NCBI GenBank assembly: GCA_005889395.1
Contig: VBFX01000039.1
Location: 1 to 11,710, forward strand
Source: Chloroflexota bacterium
GTDB lineage: Bacteria; Chloroflexota; Dormibacteria; CF-121
Direction: 5' to 3'
Length of the DNA stretch: 11,710 nt
The number at the start of each line of letters is the position of its first letter. The stretch's first letter is position 1. Made by a program: the position numbers and the translations under genes. The notes below the pieces were generated by a model that did not search any database, had not been told where the DNA came from, and saw nothing but the letters and a program-made list of their open reading frames with translations. Of the stretch, positions 6,575 to 11,710 are shown in pieces.

Positions 6575-7623
6575 GCGAGCCGCATCAGCGCCAGCTCGAT
6601 CGAGAGCCCCGGTCCCAGGGCGATCGCCAGTACCCGACCCCGTGTTCCGCAGCGCTGCATCTCCTCGAGCACGAAGAAGATGCCGGCGCTCGACGCGTTG
6701 CCATTGCGGGCGAATACCGATCGCGAGGTCGTCAGCGATTGTGGAGGCAGGTCGAGAGCGCGCTCCATAGCGTCGACAATGCGCGGGCCTCCCGGGTGTG
6801 CCGCCACCGCATCGATGTCGGCCAGACGGAGCCCGGCCTCCTCGAGGAAGGTGTCGACCGCGCCGCGCAGACGCGCCTCTACGACATCCGGAAGCTCGCG
6901 GCTGAGGATCACGCGAAGGCCGCCGTCGCGCAACTCGTATCCCAGGTGACGGGCGCCTTCCGGCACGAGGACCGTACCGGCGTGCTCCAGGGTCCAGCCC
7001 CGCTGGCCATCATCACCACGCAGCACCAGGGCTCCGGCGCCATCGGCGAAGACCATCGCGGCCACCAGGTTGTCGACCGACCGATCGTCGGGCTGGAACG
7101 TCAGCGAGGGGATCTCGACGGCAAAGAGCAGCACGGTGCGATGCGGGTAGGCGCGCAGGTAGTCCAGGCCCCGCGCCAGGCCTGCCACTCCGCCACCACA
7201 ACCGAGCTCGGTGATGGGCAGCCGGGCAACCTCCGGCCGCAGGCCGATCAAGGGGATCAGCTCGGCGTCGAGCGACGGCAGCACGACGCCGGTGCAGGAG
7301 ATGCCGATCACGAGGCCGATGTCGGACGGAGCGATCCCGCTTCGTTCGAGCGCCGTGCAGCACACCCGGCGGGCGAGCACCCGCGCGTGGTCGAGATAGG
7401 CGTCCGTCTGCTGACTCTGGGTGCGCCGCTCCATCAGGGAGGCCAGTGGCTGCGCGAAGTAGCGGGTCCGGGCCCCTTCCTCGCCCTGCAGCCTTGGCAG
7501 GCGCCGCCCGCGGGCCCGGCCGAGCGCATCCCACACCTCGTCCACGGTGGCGGTGATCGCCGGCAGCGCCGTCGCCATGCCCGCGACGTGGGCGTGGCCG
7601 GCCGGCATCCTTATAGATGTCAT
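6571..7623 (-). CDS. Type III polyketide synthase (chalcone/stilbene synthase-like; alkylresorcinol or alkylpyrone type)
   Basis: A 350-residue homodimeric condensing enzyme of the usual bacterial length. It extends an acyl starter with malonyl-CoA and cyclises the product. The thiolase-fold catalytic triad is complete: Cys142 in ITELGCGGG, His276 in AAHPGGP and Asn309 in GNASS. The C-terminal GPG loop (IALGPGLSIELALMR, from 334) is present. The N-terminal half has the family features GISCTGVVLPSLDAEL and FADGAGALVL. The starter is unknown; fatty acyl-CoA giving an alkylresorcinol or alkylpyrone is the likeliest guess, because a BpsB/SrsB-like methyltransferase is translationally coupled downstream and a flavoprotein is convergent. 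ATG 7623 is preferred: it lies 7 bases after TAGCAT with no ribosome site (leaderless). ATG 7608 is an alternative. The gene is intact although both partners are broken. Confidence 0.92.
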   Translation of the reverse strand: MTSIRMPAGHAHVAGMATALPAITATVDEVWDALGRARGRRLPRLQGEEGARTRYFAQPLASLMERRTQSQQTDAYLDHARVLARRVCCTALERSGIAPSDIGLVIGISCTGVVLPSLDAELIPLIGLRPEVARLPITELGCGGGVAGLARGLDYLRAYPHRTVLLFAVEIPSLTFQPDDRSVDNLVAAMVFADGAGALVLRGDDGQRGWTLEHAGTVLVPEGARHLGYELRDGGLRVILSRELPDVVEARLRGAVDTFLEEAGLRLADIDAVAAHPGGPRIVDAMERALDLPPQSLTTSRSVFARNGNASSAGIFFVLEEMQRCGTRGRVLAIALGPGLSIELALMRLA

Positions 7624-7640
7624 CAGTGTGATGCTAGGCT
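7621..7640. promoter_or_regulatory. Overlapping divergent leaderless promoters with an inverted repeat
   Basis: The 23-base gap between the divergent polyketide synthase and GNAT genes. Plus strand: TAGGCT (7635-7640), 6 bases before ATG 7647. Minus strand: TAGCAT (7636-7631), 7 bases before ATG 7623. The two hexamers share bases 7635-7636. An inverted repeat CATCA-GTG-TGATG (7621-7633) covers the minus-strand start codon and hexamer. There is no ribosome site on either side. Mutually exclusive transcription is inferred. Confidence 0.5.
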
Positions 7641-7646
7641 GGCGCG

Positions 7647-8108
7647 ATGGTCGTCCGTCCCGCCGAAGCTGAAGACCGCCCGCAACTTCTTGAGTTGATC
7701 AGGGGGTATTTCGCGTTCTACCGCGTCCCCTTCCCTGCCGGCTCCAAAGTCGAGGCCATGGTCGATCTCCTTCAGCGGGATTCGACGCTCGGTGTCCAGC
7801 TCGTGGCCGAGGAGGGAGGCCGCCTTCACGGCTTCGCCAGCCTCTACGCCTGTCTCGACACGCTGATCGCCGATCGCATTCTGGTCATGAACGACCTCTT
7901 TGTCGACCCGTCATCTCGCAATCGCGGCACCGGCGCGGCGCTCTTCGACGCCAGCCTGGCATATGCTTCGGCGCAGGGTTACGCCCGGCTCGACTGGGTT
8001 ACCGCCGAGGACAACCGCGACGCCCAGCGCTTCTACGATCGCCACGGCGGCCGGCGGGGTCCGTGGATCTCGTACAGCGCGGCCGTCGGCGAGCGCACCG
8101 GGCACTGA
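7647..8108 (+). CDS. GNAT-family N-acetyltransferase
   Basis: A 153-residue acetyl-CoA-dependent acyltransferase. It opens with VVRPAEAEDRPQLLELIRGY (strand 1 and helix 1). The central sheet is RLHGFASLYACLDTLIADRILVMNDLFVDPSSR. The acetyl-CoA loop is RNRGTGAAL, matching R/Q-x-x-G-x-G/A, followed by the helix LFDASLAYASAQGY. The last conserved block is RLDWVTAEDNRDAQRFYDRHG, with the usual N-x-x-A-x-x-F/Y-Y pattern. The acceptor substrate cannot be told from sequence. It is divergent from the polyketide synthase across 23 bases and probably leaderless (TAGGCT plus 6 bases). It converges on Ku with 16 bases between the stops, which contain no terminator hairpin. Confidence 0.92.
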   Translation: MVVRPAEAEDRPQLLELIRGYFAFYRVPFPAGSKVEAMVDLLQRDSTLGVQLVAEEGGRLHGFASLYACLDTLIADRILVMNDLFVDPSSRNRGTGAALFDASLAYASAQGYARLDWVTAEDNRDAQRFYDRHGGRRGPWISYSAAVGERTGH

Positions 8109-8124
8109 ACGTCGGCGACGACCC

Positions 8125-9090
8125 TCAGGCGCTCTTTCGCTTGCGCTTGGCTGCCGGCTTGGCGTGGCTCCTAGACGCCACTCGGGCCTGCTCGACGCTG
8201 GCCCGCAGCGCCGACATGAGGTCCTGCACCCCGGTTCCTGCCGGCACCTCGATCCCCGCCGGCCGGGCTGACGCCGCCCGGCCCTCGATCAGGGCGGTGA
8301 GCCGCTGGCGGTACTGATCCGGGTAGCGCTCGGGCTCGAACGGTCCGGACAGCGTGGTGATCAGCAGTGCCGCCATCTCGCGTTCGTTTTTCCGCAGGTC
8401 CCCCGGCCTGGCGGGTTCCAGCCCGGCGGTCGGCAGAATTTCATCGGCGTAGAACATCGTGGTCAGCACCATCAGCCGGCCCTGCGGGCGCAACGCGGCA
8501 AGGTATCGCTTGCGGCGCAGCACGAACCAGCAGATCGCGATCTTTCCTGTCTCGCGCATCGCGTCGACCAGCAGCCCATAAGCTCGCACGTAGTCCCGGT
8601 CGGGCACCGCGTAATAACTGACGTCGAAGTAAACCGGGTCGACAGCGGCGGCATCGACGAACTGTTCGACATCGATGGCTCGCGTTCGTTCCGGGGCGAG
8701 CTCTTCCAGCTCCTCACGATCGACTGTCACGTAGCGGTCCCTGGCGACCTCGAACCCTTTGACCACATCACCCGCGCTGACCGACTGCGGCTTCGGTCGA
8801 ACTGACTCGCTTCCCCGTGGCTGCTGATACGACCCCATCCCCCTCTGCCCGAGGCTGGGTTGGGGCTCAAGGGCACCCTCCCCTCTCGCGGCAATCTCCC
8901 TCCCCCGCTCGCGGGGGAGGGTCGGGGTGGGGGCAGGCGCTTCGATGACTTTCTGGTGGCGGACTCGCTGGCCGCTGATGCGGTCGATCTCATGGAAGCG
9001 CACGTCCTTCCGTCGGGTCGCCGGATACAGGCGGACCGGGACGCTCACCAGGCCGAAGCTGATCGTCCCCGACCATACCGCACGCGCCAT
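8125..9090 (-). CDS. ku: Bacterial Ku protein (non-homologous end joining) with a repeat-encoded insert
   Basis: Binds DNA double-strand ends as a homodimeric ring and recruits ligase D. The N-terminus MARAVWSGTISFGLVSVPVRLYPATR is canonical, followed by the Ku core: KGFEVARDRYVTVDREELEEL, RAIDVEQFVDAAAVDPVYFD, GKIAICWFVLRRKRYLAALRP and the C-terminal PDQYRQRLTALIEG. A lysine/arginine-rich tail (AAKRKRKSA) ends the 321-residue protein, as in Ku forms with basic C-termini that contact DNA. Residues about 51-105, between QRVRHQKV and the core helix at SAGDVVKGFE, are much longer than the usual short linker. They contain PTPTLPRERGREIAARGEG, the translation of a palindromic repeat. The frame is kept through the insert. 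CATAAT lies 6 bases before the ATG. No ligase D gene is in the window. It follows the dehydrogenase gene by 24 bases. Confidence 0.93.
   Translation of the reverse strand: MARAVWSGTISFGLVSVPVRLYPATRRKDVRFHEIDRISGQRVRHQKVIEAPAPTPTLPRERGREIAARGEGALEPQPSLGQRGMGSYQQPRGSESVRPKPQSVSAGDVVKGFEVARDRYVTVDREELEELAPERTRAIDVEQFVDAAAVDPVYFDVSYYAVPDRDYVRAYGLLVDAMRETGKIAICWFVLRRKRYLAALRPQGRLMVLTTMFYADEILPTAGLEPARPGDLRKNEREMAALLITTLSGPFEPERYPDQYRQRLTALIEGRAASARPAGIEVPAGTGVQDLMSALRASVEQARVASRSHAKPAAKRKRKSA
8833..8930. repeat. Composite palindromic (REP-like) repeat inside the Ku coding sequence
   Basis: Two adjoining hairpins. The first has arms CCCCATCCC (8833-8841) and GGGTTGGGG (8857-8865), 8 of 9 paired, with inner CCTC/GAGG. 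The second has an 11-base perfect stem CCCTCCCCCGC (8898-8908)/GCGGGGGAGGG (8911-8921) with a 2-base loop. ACCCTCCCC at 8875-8883 can pair alternatively with 8914-8922. The style matches the element at 1373-1412, which lies at a gene end. Here it interrupts the conserved N-terminal region of Ku without breaking the frame. Confidence 0.72.
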
Positions 9091-9096
9091 AGGCTG

Positions 9097-9102
9097 ATTA
9101 TG
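9097..9102 (-). promoter_or_regulatory. Leaderless-type -10 hexamer for ku
   Basis: CATAAT on the minus strand stands exactly 6 bases before ATG 9090, with no Shine-Dalgarno site. It matches 5 of 6 bases of TATAAT. Ku may therefore have its own transcript in addition to read-through from the dehydrogenase gene. Confidence 0.5.
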
Positions 9103-9114
9103 GCTTGGCTTCGT

Positions 9115-9990
9115 TCAGCCGGATACCGTCGCCGCCGATCGAACGCGGAACGGCTCACTCGGCGGACCGGCCCCGAAGTCGGCGGAGCGGCTCACCGCGG
9201 CCCATTCGTCCGCTTCCGCGCCCCGGGCCCTGGAGGCCTTTTCGGCGGACTCGAGCGCGGCGGCGCCGAGCAACAGGCGCAGCGGCGGCTCGTCGAGGCG
9301 GGCGATCCCGATGATGAGCTCGGCGGCTCGGGCCGGGTCACCCGGTTGCCTGCCGTCGGTCGCGCTACGTGAGCGGATCATCGCGCCCACCGACTGTTCG
9401 TAGTCCTCACTGACCGGCATGGTGCGCGTGGCCCAGTCGGTGCGGAACGCACCGGGCTCGATGATCGTGACTTTGATGCCGAGTGGTTTGACTTCGTTGT
9501 TGAGGACCTCTGAGAAGCCTTCGACGGCGAACTTCGCGGTCTGGTATGCGCTCAGCCCTGGCGTGCCACCGACGCGGCCACCGATGGACGAGAACTGGAT
9601 GAAGTGACCCGAGCGCTGCGTGCGCAGCACGGGCAGTGCCGCCTTCGTGACGTTGACCACCCCGAAGAGGTTCGCCTCGATCTGCGCCCGGAAGACGTCG
9701 TCCGGCATGTCTTCGATCGCTGTATAGATGGCGTAACCGGCATTGTTGACGACGACATCCAGGCGGCCGAACGCGTCGACCGCCAGCCTGACGGCCGCCC
9801 GCCCCGCCGCGGCGTCCGTGACGTCGAGCGCACAGGTGCGCACCCGCTCACCGTACTGTCGGACGAGATCGCCGAGTTGCTCGGGCCGGCGCGCGGTCGC
9901 CACCACGTGATCGCCGTCCTCGAGGACGGCCCTGGCGAGCTCCCACCCGAAACCGCGGGAACTCCCCGTGATCAGCCACGTCTTTGCCAT
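9115..9990 (-). CDS. Short-chain dehydrogenase/reductase (SDR)
   Basis: A 291-residue classical SDR, an NAD(P)-dependent oxidoreductase. The cofactor glycine motif is TGSSRGFG (8-15), with ATARRPE (31-37) after strand 2, where the Arg pair favours NADP(H). CALDVTD (53-59) and NNAG (82-85) follow. The catalytic residues are Asn107 (EANLFG), Ser135 (FSSIGGR), Tyr149 and Lys153 (YQTAK). PGAFRTDW (179-186) follows the active site. The C-terminus beyond SRSADF is about 20 residues longer than usual and low in complexity. GGAGGA lies 7 bases before the ATG. It is the second gene of a rhodanese-SDR-Ku run, 21 bases after rhodanese. The substrate is unknown; the sequence resembles the group often labelled oxidoreductase/retinol-dehydrogenase-like. 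Confidence 0.92.
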   Translation of the reverse strand: MAKTWLITGSSRGFGWELARAVLEDGDHVVATARRPEQLGDLVRQYGERVRTCALDVTDAAAGRAAVRLAVDAFGRLDVVVNNAGYAIYTAIEDMPDDVFRAQIEANLFGVVNVTKAALPVLRTQRSGHFIQFSSIGGRVGGTPGLSAYQTAKFAVEGFSEVLNNEVKPLGIKVTIIEPGAFRTDWATRTMPVSEDYEQSVGAMIRSRSATDGRQPGDPARAAELIIGIARLDEPPLRLLLGAAALESAEKASRARGAEADEWAAVSRSADFGAGPPSEPFRVRSAATVSG

Positions 9991-9997
9991 GAACGCT

Positions 9998-10003
9998 TCC
10001 TCC
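9998..10003 (-). promoter_or_regulatory. Ribosome binding site of the SDR gene
   Basis: GGAGGA on the minus strand, 7 bases before ATG 9990 and inside the 21-base gap after the rhodanese stop. It fixes the SDR start and shows translation from a shared transcript. Confidence 0.7.
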
Positions 10004-10011
10004 GTTGCCGC

Positions 10012-10383
10012 TCAGGCGGCCTGGTTCAGTTCCATCGGATAACCCGCCGCGCGCCACGCCGGCAATCCGCCGTCGAGCATCCACGCGTCGTACCCCTCGT
10101 CGCGCAGGACGCGTGTCAGGCGGGCGCTGGCTTCCTCATCGGGGCAGGTGCAGTAGGCAATGATGGTCTTGTCGCGGGAAAGACCGGGCAGCTCCTTGAC
10201 CACGTCGGCGGCGTGCCGATTGTGGTTGAGGATCTCGCGGGGCGACACCCAAACCGCTCCCGGAATCCTCCCACGGACGGCACCCTCGATGAATTGCGAG
10301 GTGACGTCCAGGACGATTGCCTGGCCAGCCTCGATCGCTTCCTTCGCTCGAGCCGGATTCATCCAGTAGGGAACAAACGCCAT
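10012..10383 (-). CDS. Rhodanese-like domain protein
   Basis: A 123-residue single-domain rhodanese. Landmarks are QAIVLDVTSQFIEGAVRGRIPGAVWVSPRE (the D-V and G-x-I-P-G-A signature), the active-site strand KTIIAYCTC, and the closing LDGGLPAWRAAGYP. The catalytic cysteine is expected at Cys78, with a second at Cys80. The loop reads CTCPDEEAS instead of the usual C-x-x-G-x-R. This YC-x-CP variety also occurs in rhodanese domains fused to DedA-type membrane domains. It probably transfers sulfane sulfur or senses thiols; the acceptor is unknown. ATG 10383 is chosen because GGAGG (10395-10391) stands 7 bases upstream and homology begins there; the longer frame to 10614 runs antisense through MarR. 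It heads the run with SDR and Ku. Confidence 0.9.
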   Translation of the reverse strand: MAFVPYWMNPARAKEAIEAGQAIVLDVTSQFIEGAVRGRIPGAVWVSPREILNHNRHAADVVKELPGLSRDKTIIAYCTCPDEEASARLTRVLRDEGYDAWMLDGGLPAWRAAGYPMELNQAA

Positions 10384-10413
10384 GTCTCTGCCTCCAATGC
10401 TTGTCGAGATCAT

Positions 10414-10430
10414 TGAACGATTCACATGAA
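10414..10430. promoter_or_regulatory. Candidate MarR operator: TGAA-CGA-TTCA with adjoining TTCA-CA-TGAA
   Basis: In the 79-base gap between the divergent rhodanese and MarR genes. The perfect inverted repeat TGAACGATTCA (10414-10424) shares its right arm with a second repeat TTCACATGAA (10421-10430). The two staggered palindromes could bind two dimers. Position, symmetry and low G+C fit a MarR site controlling both directions; binding is inferred. Confidence 0.5.
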
Positions 10431-10450
10431 TAAACCATTGACCGGGCGGG

Positions 10451-10456
10451 TATATT
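10451..10456 (+). promoter_or_regulatory. Leaderless-type -10 hexamer for the MarR gene
   Basis: TATATT stands exactly 6 bases before GTG 10463. With usual spacing transcription would begin at or next to the start codon. There is no ribosome site, which supports the GTG as a leaderless start. Confidence 0.55.
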
Positions 10457-10462
10457 CCATGT

Positions 10463-10906
10463 GTGACCACGAAAGTCGAAGGCAAGCCGGCGAAGGCGCT
10501 CTGGAAGCTGCTCCGGGACGACGCCTTTGCCAGTCTGCGAGACGATTTCACGGCCCGAGTCGCCGAATGCAGCCTCTCCATGTCGCAGGGCAAGCTGATC
10601 CGCGAACTGGGCACGCCGCAGTCGCAGCGCGAGCTCGCCCGCCGGCTCCACTACGATCCGTCCAATATCAACGCCCTGGCCGACTCACTCGAGGCCCGCG
10701 GCCTGATCGAGCGCCGGGCGGACGCCTCGGACCGGCGCTTTCGCCTGCTGGCGCTGACGCTGGAGGGTGAGCGGCTTCGAGCGTCGTTGGAGGAGCTGCT
10801 GGCGCAGCCGCCGCATTTCCTGGAACGGTTGACGCCCGCTGAACAGAAACAGCTCTTGCAATTGCTGGCCAAGCTGTTCGAGACGGACCGCCGCCAGGCT
10901 GGTTAG
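10463..10906 (+). CDS. MarR-family transcriptional regulator
   Basis: A 147-residue winged-helix regulator. The dimer helices are at both ends (LWKLLRDDAFASLRDDFTAR and LTPAEQKQLLQLLAKLFE). Helix-turn-helix: QSQRELARRLHYDPSNINALADSLEARGLIERR. The wing ADASDRRFRLLALTLEGERL is typical of the family (D-x-R-D/S-x-R pattern). The family usually represses adjacent genes until a small, often phenolic or oxidising, ligand binds. It is divergent from rhodanese-SDR-Ku, with an inverted-repeat pair between them, so it most likely controls that run and itself. The start is GTG 10463, 6 bases after TATATT. Its TAG stop overlaps the TAA stop of the convergent DedA gene by two bases, so there is no space for a terminator. 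Confidence 0.9.
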   Translation: MTTKVEGKPAKALWKLLRDDAFASLRDDFTARVAECSLSMSQGKLIRELGTPQSQRELARRLHYDPSNINALADSLEARGLIERRADASDRRFRLLALTLEGERLRASLEELLAQPPHFLERLTPAEQKQLLQLLAKLFETDRRQAG

Positions 10907-11553
10907 CTCCGCGGTTCGAGCGGCCCGGTCAGTGCCGCGTCGGCTTCGCGCTGGAGGCGCGCCTCATTTCGCCGCAAAAACACGATCGCCGCGATGACCA
11001 CCGCGACCCCGATGATCGCAAGGGCCAGATCGATGGACCCGGAAAGACGCAGGAGTTGCTGGCCGAGCAGGTAGGCGGCAACACCGTAGAGCGTCGACCA
11101 GATGATGCCGCCCGCCGCATTGAAGAAGAGGAAGCGGCGCCAGCGCATGCGGTTGACCCCGGCGAGGAAGGCCGCAAAGATGCGCAGTACAGAAATAAAC
11201 CGCCCGAAGAACACCACCTTGGACCCGTGCTTGTCGAACAGGTACTGGCCAAGCCGAAGCCGGTCCTCCTCCAGCCGTATGTAGCGTCCGTAGCGTTTCA
11301 CCAGCCGGTAGCCGCCGGTTCGGCCGATCAGGTAGCCGATGTTGTCCCCGACGATCGCGCCCGCCGCCGAAGCAACGATGACCCAAAAGATCGAGAGCCG
11401 GCCCGTCGTCCCGGCGTAAATCGCGGCGGTAACCAGCATCGTCTCTCCCGGAACTGGAATGCCGATACTCTCGATGCCCACGAAGACGAAGACCGCCAGG
11501 TAGCCATAGGTCGCGAGCAGGCTGTCGAGGTTGCGCGCCAGGAAGTTCAACAT
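10903..11553 (-). CDS. DedA/VTT-domain (SNARE-associated) family membrane protein
   Basis: A 216-residue polytopic inner-membrane protein. Family motifs in order: GIESIGIPVPGET (re-entrant loop E-x(4)-P-x-P-x-E), GDNIGYLIGRTGG, and FFGRFISVLRIFAAFLAGVNRM. In the last, the usual proline of F-x-G-R-x-x-P-x-x-R is replaced by serine, as in many actinobacterial-type members. Further membrane helices are at FNAAGGIIWSTLYGVAAYLLG and DLALAIIGVAVVIAAIVFL, followed by a charged cytoplasmic tail. DedA proteins support membrane homeostasis; some act as undecaprenyl-phosphate or phospholipid flippases or transport with proton coupling. The start codon overlaps the end of the upstream transporter-like gene (ATG at 11553, upstream stop at 11547), so the two are probably co-transcribed. 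Its stop overlaps the MarR stop. Confidence 0.92.
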   Translation of the reverse strand: MLNFLARNLDSLLATYGYLAVFVFVGIESIGIPVPGETMLVTAAIYAGTTGRLSIFWVIVASAAGAIVGDNIGYLIGRTGGYRLVKRYGRYIRLEEDRLRLGQYLFDKHGSKVVFFGRFISVLRIFAAFLAGVNRMRWRRFLFFNAAGGIIWSTLYGVAAYLLGQQLLRLSGSIDLALAIIGVAVVIAAIVFLRRNEARLQREADAALTGPLEPRS

Positions 11554-11710
11554 TCGGGAGTGAGCCTACCGATGGCATCGGATCCCGGGTATCGCCAGCG
11601 CGCCAGGCTGCCAAAGATCAACACCGGCATCGTGACGAGGGCGGCGATCACGAACAGCGCCGAGTAGCGGTTGGCACTGGCCAAGCCGGCGACGGCTGAG
11701 GTCGCGAGCG
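11547..11710 (-). CDS. C-terminal end of a membrane protein, probably a transporter (5' part outside the window)
   Basis: An open minus-strand frame enters from the right edge and ends with TGA at 11549-11547. It gives 53 residues (first full codon 11708-11706) without a start codon in the window. It contains a strongly hydrophobic helix of about 20 residues (ALFVIAALVTMPVLIFGSLA), then a basic cap RWRYPG and a short tail ending TPEC. This looks like the last helix and cytoplasmic tail of a major-facilitator-type transporter; the family cannot be proven from so little. The other two minus-strand frames here are either closed or non-hydrophobic. The last 7 bases overlap the DedA start, indicating translational coupling. 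Confidence 0.55.
   Translation of the reverse strand, partial: LATSAVAGLASANRYSALFVIAALVTMPVLIFGSLARWRYPGSDAIGRLTPEC

Noticed and set aside
6739..7698. A 319-residue plus-strand frame opposite the polyketide synthase.
   Set aside because: It is an antisense mirror of the synthase codons (His/Gln/Asp-rich), and the minus strand carries the complete catalytic triad.
8779..8940. The Ku insert as an intein or intron.
   Set aside because: It is only about 45 residues long, with no splicing motifs; it is hairpin repeat sequence read in frame.
9604..10416. A 270-residue plus-strand frame across the SDR and rhodanese genes.
   Set aside because: It spans two minus-strand genes with clear family motifs and shows none itself.
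10012..10614. A longer 200-residue rhodanese frame starting at 10614.
   Set aside because: The extra 77 residues run antisense through the MarR gene, have no homology, and the ATG at 10383 has a good ribosome site.
1..11710. A new defence or mobile system.
   Set aside because: No nuclease, helicase, integrase, transposase, toxin-antitoxin pair, direct-repeat array or attachment site could be recognised. The genes are ordinary metabolic, regulatory and repair families.

Overview
The window is GC-rich (about two thirds G+C by eye), densely packed chromosomal DNA from a free-living bacterium. Leaderless starts are frequent: a TAnnnT-like hexamer sits 6-7 bases before the start codon. Together with Ku, a DUF2277 protein, a GAF-type histidine kinase and a type III polyketide synthase, this suggests a soil Chloroflexota/Dormibacterota or actinobacterium-like lineage. 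The assignment is inference; there is no rRNA or marker gene. I see no tRNA, rRNA, CRISPR array, transposase or phage gene, and no gene-free stretch longer than 300 bases.

Layout. 1-1371 (+) is a flavin disulfide oxidoreductase cut by the left edge. 1368-2175 (-) is an ArsR-type regulator followed by an SRPBCC protein, divergent from a second SRPBCC gene (2228-2668, +) across a 52-base gap holding an inverted-repeat operator candidate. 2702-4255 (+) is a GAF-GAF-HisKA-HATPase histidine kinase broken by two internal deletions; the second removes the phosphorylated-histidine region. 4252-4446 (-) is DUF2277, and 4571-4927 (+) a small one-helix membrane protein.

5014-7623 is a phenolic-lipid-type locus: a flavoprotein (+), convergent with an operon (-) of an intact type III polyketide synthase and an isoprenylcysteine-methyltransferase-like protein. 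The grouping matches srsA-srsB-srsC of Streptomyces, but here the flavoprotein and the methyltransferase each carry an internal deletion with a frame switch. 7647-8108 (+) is a GNAT acetyltransferase divergent from the polyketide synthase through overlapping promoters.

10383-8125 (-) is a tight run of rhodanese, short-chain dehydrogenase and Ku (the NHEJ end-binding protein). Ku carries an in-frame insert of about 45 residues encoded by a palindromic intergenic-type repeat. A MarR regulator (10463-10906, +) diverges from this run. A DedA membrane protein (11553-10903, -) follows, preceded by the C-terminus of a probable transporter that overlaps its start codon.

The most unusual points are four internal deletions in three neighbouring genes, all otherwise free of damage (recent decay or assembly error); the repeat-derived insert in Ku; and three convergent gene pairs whose stop codons share the same tetranucleotide CTAA/TTAG.
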